From: Diospyros lotus
Lineage: Eukaryota; Streptophyta; Magnoliopsida; Ericales; Ebenaceae
Assembly (NCBI RefSeq): GCF_014633365.1
Contig: NC_068352.1
Span: 434,001-498,000, forward strand
DNA length: 64,000 nt
Direction: 5' to 3'
The notes below the pieces were generated by a model. That model was not told where the DNA came from. It saw nothing but the letters and a program-made list of their open reading frames with translations, and did not search any database. Every line of letters begins with the position of its first letter. Positions within the stretch are counted from its first letter, which is position 1. Of the stretch, positions 1 to 13,000 are shown one piece after another. A program made the position numbers and the translations under genes.

Positions 1-1258
1 GTAAATAACTAATACCTATATGAGTAATAGGCAGTTTCTTACCATTGCCTATGGCCATTTTATCCCCACCATTATAAGGAGTATGCAAGGACAAGTTGTT
101 TAGGTTTGAAGTAATGTGGTTGGTTGCCCTAGAATCCACAAACCAAGATGGATCTGAAGGAGAAGACTGGGCAGCAAAATTATCAGAAGTTAGGGTTTGG
201 GAAAACTGCCATAGTGAGAACCTTGTATAGAACCTGTCTCACTCATGTAGGCTCCATTAGAATCACTAAAGGAGGCCATATAAGCTTTGGAATCTAACTG
301 ATTGGGTCTGCCAAACTCTTGGCTAGACACTCGCTGAAAATTTCTATCAAACCAATGATAGCGCCTGCCTACAAAATGCCCTAGCTTCCCACAAAACTGA
401 TAATAAATCCTTCTATTTGATGCTCTACCTCGGCCTCTCTCTCCTCCTCTATTTTTATCAAAACCACTATTCTGTGTAGGAACAGATGCCACATCCACAT
501 GCATAGAATCAAAACTTATTGAAGACTGTGGTGAATTTTTAATTGACAACCTTTGCTCATGCATCAATAGTAGGTATTGAACCTTTTTCAAATTAATTTC
601 ATCCATCTGATACGTTATTAGGCTCACAACTGTTTCATAGTCCTGATCTAGACCATTTAATATAGCAAGCAACAGATCTTTATCATTTAATGGCTCTCCT
701 ATGGCTGCAAGAGCATGGCCTATTGTCTTAATCTTGAGGATGTAGTCATTTACAGAAAGTGCATCCTTCTTAATTGACCTTAGTTGCTGCTTCAATTGAA
801 AGGAATTAGCTATAGTTTGATGTGAATACAGATTTTTCAAAGAGAGCCATACCTCGGCAGATGATTCACAGTGAATCACCTATGCTAACACCTCTTTGTC
901 AATGGTGGAGAAGAGCCATCCCAACAAGAGCTAATCAGATCAGATCCAGCTCAAATATTCAAGATTGACCACGGCTTCTCCTCCTTCTGAATCGGATAGA
1001 AACTTCACTAGAGGAGAGGTCTTGTTGAGAAAGGAAACGAGATCAAAGGCTTGAATTGTAGCAAGGATCTGAGCCTTCCAGAAGATATAATTGCTGGAAT
1101 TGAGTTTTATAGGAATGAAGTTGAAGGCCTTTGCCACTGCTAAGAAATCAGATTGAGAAGCAGTTGACAAGGATGAGGATTGAGGAGAATCGAGGAGAAG
1201 GAGAGGGAGAGACAGAGGAACTGAGCGCATGATTGGAGGCCATTAGGACCGAGCAATT

Positions 1259-1271
1259 GGCTCTGATACCA
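1259..1271 (-). other. Primer-binding site (initiator Met tRNA type)
   Basis: The minus strand reads TGGTATCAGAGCC immediately after the LTR. This is the classic complement of the 3' end of plant initiator methionine tRNA used by many copia elements. Confidence 0.85.
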
Positions 1272-1557
1272 TGTATTGAAAGCCCTAGGGCACAAGAAGA
1301 CAAAGAACAAAAAGTCGAGAGAGAGAGAAAGAACCACTTGTAAACAGATTTTACTGAAATGAAACTGAACTTAACAAGAGAGGATGTGAGCTGCTTATAT
1401 ATGCAGCTCACCGCACAACAAAGAGGCACCGCCTTACACCAACTTATCTAATACAAACAACAATACAACTTACAATTAATTAACAAACTACTACACAAAC
1501 AAAACAATAGTAGTAGCAACAACTATATATTATTGTAAAACATTAGATGCTTCCACA
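1272..1557 (-). repeat. LTR of the left-edge copia element
   Basis: The block has TG...CA ends in both readings. On the minus strand it starts TGTGGAAGCATC and ends CTTTCAATACA, directly followed by TGGTATCAGAGCC. The length is about 286 bp. The partner LTR is outside the window, so the target-site duplication cannot be tested. Confidence 0.75.
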
Positions 1558-3070
1558 ATGCGATCTTGCTGAGCTTTTAGGTCATACATGTTAAACCATT
1601 TTTCAGATGTCCAAGAGGGTGATGGGGCAACCAAGGGATGATGTAGAGGCTCATCCAAATGTGGATCCCTAGCTAGCATGCATGATACATTTTGTTGTTT
1701 TTATGTATTAATGGTCTTGCATAGCATGCTAAGTATCTTGTGTTCGAAAAGGGGCTGTAAAATATTATATACACACATTTATTACAAAAAGTATGGCTAT
1801 ATACTAATTTTCATTATGGAAATGCATCTTTGTGTCGTGTGCTGGTTTTGGTAAATTTTGGGAGGTGTCATTAATGAGAAACCAGTGAGTACAATTACGA
1901 ATGGGTTTGGAGATACAAAACAATAAGTAAAAGGTGTTGAAGACCATGTGAGAAGTCTTAAGGGTTGCTAAGGCTTTAAAGGATCCACTAAAGTGAGTTT
2001 GGGATTAAAAAAGATCAAAGACACAGGCAATTGCTTGTAGTCGATCAATTAGTCACAAGACTGACTATAATGGCTTTAGGAACTTTGAACTTTGACTAAG
2101 GAGGCTGTTTTCAACTAAGAGTCAACTGTTAACGACCATAGTTGATGGGCCAACTATAGCTCAACTATCTCAAACCATGAGCAACCAATTCTGTACAAGG
2201 CCAAACGATTGACTAGGATCTATAGGTGAAGCCCTAGTCAACTATTTTCAGGCAGACTGGGAAAGACCTTGGCTGTAGTCATTGCTGTAGTTGACTGTCA
2301 TGGGATAAGGACTTCAATTCCCTAGGTGAACTGTAGTAGTTCCAAAGCCGAAGACTAAGAAAAATCCTAAGGAAAATTCAAGGGAATAGATCTCTTAGCC
2401 TGATCAAACCTAATGTCGAAGTAACACCCTAAACCATACAAACACAGTAAGAATAAGATGATTAAGAGATCATTCAACCTTTTTCCTTGAACATGCCAAT
2501 CATTGGGTGGCAGGAAAGCACAAGATTTTCCATTTGTAATTTCTGCTGTGTTCACCTGATTAATAAAATCTTATGGGGGTTATGGGAAGGAAAACTTTAA
2601 AGTTTGGTTAAAACAAATTATCCCCATATTTTTCATAATTAAAAGCAAAAATTGAGGGCCATGACATGAGCCTCTTGGAGAATGATGGATGAAATGTGGG
2701 TGACATACTGATGGCATTGTGCATGACATTGGTGTGTTAAAGAAATACACCCTATCGCATTATAGAACCTAAGGACAGGAAATGAATCTTTTCGGGCAGG
2801 TAAAAAGTGAAAAAACAGAGCATGTGTCACATGTAATTATGATATTGATTACGATTAAAAATATGTTGTTGCCAACATGAAGTCTATCTGAACTAGAAGT
2901 ATGACATGATCCAGCAGTATCAAAAGAACTGCATGCTGGACTTTTTATAATCACCCACCTTTAAAAATTATCTGGCATCATTACAGTTAAAAGATCCTGT
3001 GAATGTCAATACTGATGCTGTAAAAGTTATCTAGTGTCATTAATGCCAAGCTTTTGTGGTTTGCTGGGAC
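1558..3070. other. Intronic sequence of the callose synthase gene, no exon recognised
   Basis: I looked for the conserved callose synthase N-terminal segments (Vta1-like region, the LLIWGEAAN-type motif) on the plus strand and saw none. A stretch near 2,000-2,350 is rich in variants of GACTA/AGTCAA and may be old repeat DNA. No gene is supported. Confidence 0.5.
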
Positions 3071-3603
3071 CATAGTTACCAGTTTTATTCCTCCCCACTG
3101 GAACTGCTATCTGGAATGTGCATTCTGGAAGGCAGTTCTTATGCATCCCTGGATCATGAGGAACTCAATCTGGGTTCCCAAGAATGGGGATCCAAACTGG
3201 TGCTTGAATCTGGTTAAACCAATTTAAAACCTGGGAAGAGACTGAAAAGTTGGAATAATTTTCAAAAAGAATTAGAGAAAAGAAGGTTTGCCTGTCTCAT
3301 TTCTTGTATATTCATTTCCATTTTGAATTATATTCAAACCTGGCTTCATTTGCATAGCACTCTTCATTGCATAAGTTGTACAAGAACATAGAAAAGAATG
3401 CAAAGCAAAACAAGCCAACTCCTATAATAGTAAAGTATCAATCCAACTAATTTCGATCCGAGTACAACTTTAAAACGTACCATGACGTGAAATAATAAAC
3501 CAAGTCAGTCTACCTTGTCCGTAATACAAAAATAAGATGCTCATATACCCTGTACCTGTTCCTGTACCATGACCTGGATTGTACCATGTTCCTGGTAACT
3601 ATG
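3071..3603. mobile_element. hAT-like MITE with 12-13 bp terminal inverted repeats
   Basis: The left end CATAGTTACCAG (3071-3082) is the exact reverse complement of the right end CTGGTAACTATG (3592-3603). Just outside lie GCTGGGAC (3063-3070) and GCTTGGAC (3604-3611), an 8-bp target duplication with one mismatch. The element is 533 bp with no coding capacity. An 8-bp duplication with short inverted repeats fits a non-autonomous hAT element. It lies in an intron of the callose synthase gene. Confidence 0.65.
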
Positions 3604-4083
3604 GCTTGGACCAATGCAGTGTAAAGTCTTTAGAGTAGTTTAATCTTCAATTACGTTGCAACTCTTGGTGAAACTTCTACACCTCAAAGTATGCAATGAA
3701 GTTCTTTCGAAATATGAGAAATGTGATTCATCTCGGTCTCTCACATTTAGATGTGTTTTGTGGTGGAACAGTCACTATGTTGGCAAACATTTTTCAATGT
3801 GATATGGTGCACAATTTACTTCTACATTGTGATTATCGCCAATTTTTACCATATGGAGTAGTTTCAAGAATTTACTCCTGCCACTTGGTTGAGCATGCTA
3901 TTTTGCTAAAGCTTTTGTAAAAGGAGCAGCTGTTGACAATAACAAGCACAAGTAATCTTGACAGTCATGCTCAAGGAATTTATTATTGAATCTTGCTCCC
4001 TTAATATAGGTGGCCTGATACTTTTGTTTTTGTGGTCTGCTTTGCATAAGAAAGTAACACTTCTTTTGTTTCAAATAAATAAG

Positions 4084-7000
4084 ATGGCGGGGGTGGTTCA
4101 TGGAATTTTATTTAGCAATGCTCCAGTCAATAGAGGCACATATTCAACAGCACTATATGGTGAAGAGTCTTTTCTGCATGAAGTTATAACCCCTATTTAC
4201 GAGGTCATGCGCAAGGTAGTCCATTTTTTTAAGTAGCTTCTGCCCTTTCTTGTTTGTATAAATTCCACATTGTTTTCTTAATTGATTTTTATTTGATCCA
4301 AAGGAAGCGAGGAGAAACAAAGGTGGCAAAGCAAGTCATTCAGCATGGAGAAATTATGATGATTTAAATGAATATTTCTGGTAAATATTTCAAAGTGGAC
4401 TTCTTCTGATGTTAAAATGGATTACCAGTTACCAAGTCTTTTCTCCTTTTCCAGGTCTCAGAAATGCTTTAAATTAAGTTGGCCAATGGACCCCAAAGCC
4501 GATTTTTTTGTGAACTCCAGTGAGATAAAGGTTTCAGATGCGGTAATTTTACATGTGCACTAATGTTCTGAAACTCTGATTTCGGTCATTGTATATTAGT
4601 TTAAAAAAGTTACCTGTTTATTATGCTATTTGACTGTTAAAACATTGTACTGAACTTTGGAAAGTAATTCTTGGTCAGCTTGAAGTCACTTATGATTTAA
4701 CTGTTGAAGAAAGAATAGAAGGCGGCATATTGAAGAGATTTAAGTTTTCTTTATAGTGGGAAGGAATAGATTCAATCCTGAAATTAGGTATCAGCAAACA
4801 TGTTTGAATTAAAATGATATGACAATCTTGATATGGATTTTGGTCTATTATTTATGTGAAGCCCAAACATTTTCTGACTCTTAAGAAATATTTGTTGGTA
4901 GCATTAATCATTGAAAATTGATTGGATGGCTCATACCTATATGAGTTTTAGAATGTAAGATTTCTGGAACTATCAGTAGTAGATGTACCTGATTACATTG
5001 GGCATAAGATAAAATAATGGAACATGCTCTGTTTGGTTGTGAAATATCTACTGATGCACTACTACTTTTCCTGTATCTAAAATAGCTTGGAGCATTGACT
5101 GAGAAATCATAATTTATCATCAATTCAGTTCTATACATGGATTATCAATGGCCTGGAACCATCACGTTAACATTTATTCACAGCATAGATGCTTGGAAGG
5201 TTCAAATTTTGTTTGGATGTATTGTTTCAATTATCCTGCAAAATAGCAGCACTCCAGAAATATTTCAGGAATATGTGGAGATAAAAAAAAATGCTTTGGA
5301 ACACTAAAAACTCGGTTTAAAGCAAAACTAAAACTTATTAAATGTTCTCATCTTGGTAAAGCTCATATTTTGTACACATTGGTACTTTATTACCCAACAT
5401 TATGTGTCATATAATAAAGCTGGTCTTATAGCTGTTTTATAAAATTTCTGTTCTAGCTTTTGTGTGATCTTACTATCACATAGAAAACCAGATGCACTTT
5501 TCCTTTTAACCAACCTCCCTTAATTCTACAAGCAAGATCCTCATTAATCTCCTCTACCCATCTTTTGGGTTGATTGATCTAAGATACCTAAATTGGTTTT
5601 TTCTTGGTATGATTTGATCTTCCTATTTTATCGTAACATCATCTACACTTATATTCTTAATAAACTTGCATGCCGTATATTTTTCACCTTACTTAATTTA
5701 AATCCTTTAGATTCTAAAGTGTTCCTCTATAATACTGAATTTAGTATTCATGCCTTCTTTTGTCTCATCAACACTATATTATTTGCAATAGCATACACTA
5801 TGGCACCTTTGGTTGAAAATGTTTAGTAAGTTCATCCCTTCCCAGGGAAAATAGGTAAGCACTTAATGCAGATCCTTGGTGTAATCTTACTGTAATTGGA
5901 AAATTTCAGTGTCTTCTGCATGTGTTTTAATACTAATTTTTCCTATGTGATACGTGTCTTTAATAAATTGTATATAAGAAATCTGGATTCCTTTTTTCTC
6001 TAAAACCCTCCATAAGACTTCTATAGTCACTTCACCATAAGCTTTCCCTATATATAAACACCATATGTAAATCCTTTTGGTTACCTCTCTGCCTTTCCAT
6101 TAGGCGCCTCAACAAATATATAGCTTCCAATGTTGACCTATCAGTCATGAAACCAAATTGTTTTCCATTGGTTTCTCTTTTTAATCTTTGCTCAATCACT
6201 TTCTCCCAAAATTTCATAGTGTGACTCATTAACTTAATTCCTCTATAATTTCCACAATTTTGAACATCTCCTTTGTTCTTGTAAATGGGCACTAAAGTGC
6301 TCCTCCTCCACTCGTTCGATATCCTTTTTGATTTAAGGATCCATTTAATAATTTTGTTAACCATAAAATGCCCTCTTCTCCCAAGCATTTTTGTACTAAT
6401 ATTGGTATATTATATAGTTCAACCGCTTTACTATTCTTCATCTTTTTCATCAAAGATTCTCCTATTTAACTAATATTTTAGTCATTGGACACCAATGTGT
6501 CAAAAGTATATCTGAGCATCATCTAAAGAGAAAAATAGAGAACATGAACTATTTAAAATTGCTTTCTTTTTCACTTTGTGTTAAAATTGTCCACATTGAA
6601 CAATGCTTTTAACATTTGACTCTTTTGGTTTCTTATGTAAACAATTCATGTCAATTCAAAATAAGCCATTTTGAATTTGAGAGTTCTATGAAGCTTCTAG
6701 ATCAAAAATAATATCTAATCCATTGTAACAACGAATATTCAAAAACAAAAAAGAAAAAAAAAAAATCTTCCTTCTGTAGGATGGATACATAGCTTTCAAC
6801 CATTCTCCTAGTCTGTTTGTCAAAAAGTTCAAACTTTCTCAAAACACAAGATATCTGGCCAAAAAAAAATCACTGGAATATTTTGTTCATGATTGAAATC
6901 ATGTGCATAATGTGAAGTTTCTGGTGCTTCTTTCTTTCAATTGGATTAAGATTGTTTGATCATACTAAATAAAAACAAAAGAAAATATGTTCATCATCTC

Positions 7001-10000
7001 AGGAAGTTTTATGATGCTGTGGGAAATTAGGGTAGAAATTTTCTATATCTTTTTCGTTGAATCAATAGGGATATGTACAATAGGTGATTTACACAAATAT
7101 GGAAACAAATATAATAATTAGGGTAAACTTCTATATATAGAAAAATAGACATAATTAAAGCCTTAATTCCAGCCTTAACTCCCGATACCTTAGTTCTAGC
7201 CTTAATTCTTGACACTCCCTCTCAAGTTGGTGAGTAGACATTGTCTATTTTTAGCTTAGCTACAATCTTATGAAAAAGTGGACTATTGAGTCCCTTGGTT
7301 AGGATATCTAACAGTTGTGATTCACTTAGTACATAAGGTGTACACATGAGACCATTGTCAAGCTTCTCCTTAATAAAGTGTCGGTCAATTTCAGTGTGTG
7401 TTTTTTTATCATGTTGCACAAGATTGTGTGCAATGCTAATTGCAGGCTTATTATCATAGTAGAGCTTCATAGGACCATCCCACTTGAGGCTTATATCTTC
7501 CAAAATAATCTTCAACCGTAGTAGCTCACATACACCCTACACCATTGCCCGAAATTCTGATTTTGCATTTGATCTTGCCATGCCATTATGCTTTTTGCTC
7601 CCCCAAGTAACTAAGTTTCCTCCCAAGAAAGTGTAGTATCTCGTGGTGGATCTTTTATCAACCACTGAGCTTGCGTGGTTTTCATCGATATAGGCCTCTA
7701 GAGTGAGTTTGTCACATTTCTTGAATAAAATCCCCTTTCCTATAGTTCCCTTAAGGTAGTGCAGGATTCTATAAACTGCTTGCAAGTGGAGTTGCTTGGG
7801 GTTGAGTATGAATTAGCTCACTACGCTAATTACATAGGCAATGTTAGGTCGTGTGTGGGATAGGTAGATTAGTTTGCCAACCAGTCTCTAATATGCTTCT
7901 TTATCTGTGGCCCTATCTTCCTCTGCTTCACCAAGTTTATGATTGGGATCAATTAGGACGTTGGATGGTTTGCAAGCCAATTTTTCTATCTCTCAAGACA
8001 TCAAGGACATACTTATGTTGGGATGTAAAGATCACTTGTCTTGACCGTGCCACTTCAATACCCAGGAAATATTTAAAGTTCCCTAGTTCCTTAATCTCAA
8101 ATTCCTTGGCCAAACACTTTCCTAAGTTCTGCCTTTCCTTTTCTTCATTTCTTGTCACTATGATGTCACCAACATAAATGACAGCAGTAACTCCCTCTGA
8201 ACCCGAGTGTTTTATGAATAAGGTGTGACCCCCTTGGCTCTGCTTGTACCCTATGGAATGCATTACCTTTGGAAAATCTCCCAAACCAGGCTCTTGGTGA
8301 CTGTTTCAAGCCATATGGTGCCTTTTTGGGCTTGCAAACCTTATTCATAGCTAGGTTTCTATTGATCTTGGGGGTATTTCCATGTAGATTTCTTCCTCGA
8401 GATCTACGTGCAAGAATGCATTTTTTACATCAAACTATTGCATAGGCTAGTCAAAGTTAACTACCAGAGATAGAAGGATTCTCACCGTGTTCATCTTGAT
8501 TGTTTCAAGCCATATGGTGCCTTTTTGGGAATCGATGTCGTGTTTATGTTTGTAAGGAAACTTTTATGAGATGGAGAGCATCTTTAAAGGACACAAAGTG
8601 AGATATTGGGTATAATGGATGTTTTGTGCATTCTCTGGTTCCTTTCCTAAGTTCTATGGGCAAATCTATGTCAGATTAAGGATATTTTTTAGGAGGAGAG
8701 CTAAAAGATATTACCTCATTTCTAGAAGTTGGGTCTAATGATTGATCCGGCCTTGGTTCGAGCTCTAGATTTATCTTTCTCGAGTAAACTTGTAAGAACC
8801 GATTGTCAGTAGTGAGCTTTTCCCCCTCTGTTTGTTAATCAGGTTGTAAGGAGGGCTTATTTTGGGTTTGTGAAGGAGGCTCAGGTTCGGGTGAAGGTCT
8901 AGGAGATGATGGCAGCAAGTCAAGGAGGAAAAAATCACGATCCTTATCTTCCACAAATGATGTCTCCTTCTGAAGATAAGGTTGGGTGAAATATGATTTG
9001 GTTTCAATGAAGGTAACATCTGTGGAAATAAGTTTTTTAATAGGTGCATGATAGCATTTGAACCTTTTCTGCATTGAAGAGTATCCCACAAAGACACACT
9101 TGGTAGCTCTAGGGTCCAATTTCTCTTTATTTTGACTATGGACATGAACAAATATAACACACCCAAATACTCTAGGAGTAAGATGGTTTGTTGTATTAAG
9201 ACCTAGATAAAACTGAGACAATATTTCCATGGGACTCTAGAAGTTTTAACACTTGGGATGGTAACTTGTTTATGACCCCGTTTATGACATGTGTGGCTCT
9301 AAGCACTACTCCCCCCCCCCCCCCCCCCCCAACAAAAAAACAAGTGTTTTGTCACATTTTTCTGAAACAATAGTGCTCAAGTAGTGTTGTCATATGCTTG
9401 TAGTTATAAGGGCAAGGGGACATAATTGTATGTTGCTTAAATAGCAAGGCCTATAATAACCTAAAGTAGGCAATTACACTGTTTTTGAATTTAGCGCCTA
9501 TTTCGAGGATTAGTATATAACTTTGATCCTGCTCGAAGAGAATGCATCGATCAATACAAACGAAATTTATTTTCTCGTCTCACTTTCATCTTCTCTCTCA
9601 ACCCTTCTCCCATTCTTGCCCATCAATTCCCTCAATTCTCTTCCCAAACCTCCCTAATTCTCCCCAATTCCAAAGGAGAATTCCATTGTTAGAATTGGAG
9701 TTTGACAAGTGTTTAGGAGATGGCTATTTTTCTTCTTTGCAACTCCATTATGTTGTGAAATGTAAACACAAGGTGACTCATGAATAACCTCTTGTTAATG
9801 GAAATATGTGGAAAGTGTTTGGTTGAAATAATCTTTTGCATTATCCAACATAAATCTTTTGATTTGTACTCAGTTAGTTTTGTATCATGGAAAAGAAATT
9901 CGGGAGGATATCACTCAAATTAGATTTGGATTTAAGCAAAAATATCTAGGTAACCCTCAAGATAGTATAATCCATCCCTTTGCTTAGCACGTCCAATCAT

Positions 10001-13000
10001 CATTCCCAAATCCTAGTCCTGAAACAAACATTAAGATGGGAAAAAGGTCACTTTGCAATTCATATCATGGGAAAGTTTGGATATTTGATAAAAAAAAAAT
10101 TGGTGGACAATTAAGGAACATAGAGGATATTTTCAAAGTAGGTTTTGGATGTGGTCAAGGAATCATTGGTAGTGGGAATTTCCCTACTGCCAGAATAGGG
10201 TGAATATGAATTGAAACTCTAAGAGAAATGAGTCATATGATCAGTGGTTCCTAAATCAATAATCCACAAATCTTTAAAGGATCTATCCAAGGCATTTAAA
10301 GCATGAGAGGTTGGAAGTTTACTTGAATGCACCAATGAACAATTATCTGAAGGTTTTTCGAGGGTACGTAAGGAGATTTCTCAACTTCTCAATCTCTTCC
10401 TTGTCAAACTCCTTCAATTCTTGGGTCTTTTCCTCTCCTTGCAGTGTTACCATATTGGCTCACCCTTGGCCTCTTTGCGATTGTTCGCTTTTGTTTCCCT
10501 ATTCCTTGCTTGATGGTTTTCCACTCAACCTTCAAGACATTTCTTGAGTATGTACTGGTTTCTTACAATAAGTGCACCATATATTATTACGGTTATCACC
10601 ACCCATAGATTTGGAGGCTATTTTCCCATTTTCTCTGCTTGGTTGCTGCTTCTTTGATCCACGGCCTCCTCCATTAGCCACCAATGTTGAAGCTTCAACT
10701 AGTTTGGGCTCAAGCATTACACCCCTCCTACTCTCTTCAGCTAGGATAATTGAAACAATCTCATTTAGTGATAGGAAATCATCTTTGCCTAGAATTTGAA
10801 CCCTCACTTGATCATAGTCCACATTGAGACCCGTTAGGAAGTCATAGGTTCAATCTTTCTCTATGAAAGCCTTCAACGTTGCTCCATCATCACTATTTTT
10901 CATCTCTGTAACTCGGTGGTGATCCATCCTGCCACAATCCTTTCAAAAGATTGACATACTCTGTAACCATCTTATTCCCTTGTCTAGTCGTAGTCATTTT
11001 GATCTTCAACTCATAGATTTGAGCGGCATCTTTAACCTTTAAGTAGATCGGATAGACTCCCAAGCATCTTTTGCCATCAGCAGGAAGATACAGGCATCAT
11101 TGATTTTGGGTGCCATAGAATTCCAAAGCCATGCAATTATCATGGAGTCTTCCTGATCCCATGCTGCATATGTTAGGTCCCTCTCCTTCGGTCTGGTCCC
11201 CAAGATATGACTAATCTTTCCTTTCCCCTTTAGAATAGTCTTGATCAATTGGGACAATTTTAGGTAATTTTCCCTTTCAATCGATAGGTGACATTGATTT
11301 TCTATAGTTCTCCTGATGGTAGAACCCCTGGGACTGCCAGTATTTCTTCTATGCTGCGGGTACTGAATTCACCTGTGGTGGTAGACATATCCGGTAATTG
11401 GCAGAAGATGGGTTATTGACGTAGCGTGTAGCGCGTGTGTGAAAAAACACACCAAAATAAACCCTTGAAAGAGCAAACTTCAATAGCTGAAGCTTGAGTT
11501 TCAAGAAGACGCAAAAACAAAACTGTTTTGTTAAGAAAACCCAAATAGGTTGCTGAAATTTGATTAAGAAAAACTTGATTACAAACTCTAGATCCTAGGC
11601 ATATTTATAGTATTTGGCTAATCCAAATCCATCTAATATTTGGAAAACAAAATCCAACTAGAATCCTAATAGAAATAAATCATAAATAAAAGTTAACTGG
11701 AATCCTAGTAAAAATAAAATCCTAATCAAACATGAAGTAGAATCCTAAATCAAGTAGAAACATGAAATAGAATCCTAAATCAAGTAGAAATATAAAGTAT
11801 AATCCTAAATCAAGTAGAATTCTAAAACTTAAGAAGTATTAAAATAACATTATGGCACTACTATTTTGGTGATACTGTTCTGGTTTGGTTGGGTCGGCCT
11901 TGGGCCAAGTCTTGATTGGTGACCGCATCATTCACCTTTACTTGAGAAAAAATTCGACCTCGAATTTTGATCCTGTTTGGATAAATCCACATCTGGTAAG
12001 TATGAAGAGAGATTAGCCACATTGAATGTTTGGAAATACCGATATGATTAGTCAAATCCACAACATAAGCATTATCATTTATCTTCTTTGTAATCTTGTA
12101 AGGATCATACTTCTTTGGCTTGAGCTTGTTCTGTTGTCCTGCTGGAATCCGTTCCTTCTTCAAGAATATCATGACTTTATCTCCAATCTCAAATACCTTG
12201 TGTTTTCTATGCTTGTCAGCTGTCGCCTTGTACTTCTTATTTGTGCAACCTTTGCTTGACACTTTCCTGAATTGCTTGAACTTTTCTGCTAAGGGAATAT
12301 GAATGAAGACATTCCTCCCCTTTTTGGCCATATCTGCATTGGCATGGGTCCAACCATTGCTATGTTTGTTGCCCTCTACCTCCATTGTATTATTACTGTT
12401 AGATTGAGGATGTTGAACATTCCATCTTGAGCACTTCTCTAATTTGGTAGATCTTATTACAAGTCTTTCTCCTCTCATTAGCTTTCTTGATTTTGACTCC
12501 TTAACGGCTTCTGAATTCATTCGTAGATTTTTCTTGCCAGGAGAAGCATTTTTTTGCAACTGTTTCGAATAAAAGCTTATTCCATGACTACCAGCAGTCT
12601 CTCCATCACTTAAAATATTGATGCTTGAATCCTCCTTTGGTCTAAGCACTTGATCAGCTATAGCAGCAGTTGAGTTAACTAGCCTAGGAGATCCAACACC
12701 CCTATCCACAAAGAGATCCATGTGACCATCTTGCTTTTGCAATTGCGAAGGTGAATATGTTCTTATTGCCTTAGACTCAACCATGTCAGAGCTTGAATAA
12801 ACTGTAGAAGGATTTGCTACCATGACCTCCATCTCCTTTACAGTCACAAGTCGATCAGAAGAAACGCCACCATCATTGGGTTGCGAAGCAATGCCTGAGC
12901 CCTCGGGACTGGAAAATACCCCAGTATGAGTCAATAACCTTGGAGTTTCTATCATGTTAGCAACATAAATCAGACCTGAGTTTGTAGATGTTGAGGTTGC

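Larger units (their letters stand above)
1..1557 (-). mobile_element. Ty1/copia retrotransposon, 5' part (LTR, PBS, gag, start of protease)
   Basis: Read on the minus strand, the order is LTR (1557-1272), primer-binding site (1271-1259), gag, then the start of pol at the window edge. The gag N-terminus lies at 1230-940, with a motif of the LNSSNYIFWKAQI type followed by a stop. A second open stretch at 879-190 carries the UBN2-type gag core and a damaged zinc knuckle: the sequence reads YYQFCGKLGH, so the first cysteine is missing. At 150-110 a protease-like motif reads WFVDSRATNH where DSGAT is expected, so the active-site glycine is replaced. The element is broken and its pol continues off the left edge. 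It sits antisense in what must be an upstream intron of the callose synthase gene, because the gene's N-terminal exons are not found in this window. Confidence 0.85.

Noticed and set aside
3696..3920. Open stretch of 74 codons just upstream of the first recognised exon
   Set aside because: It has no callose synthase similarity and no splice context joining it to 4084, and it reads as random intron sequence.
1..4083. Upstream exons of the callose synthase gene
   Set aside because: I searched for the conserved N-terminal motifs on the plus strand and found none. The missing ~390 residues must be outside the window.
9542..9787. Plus-strand open stretch inside the copia integrase
   Set aside because: It is opposite to decayed integrase sequence and has no recognisable domain or signals.
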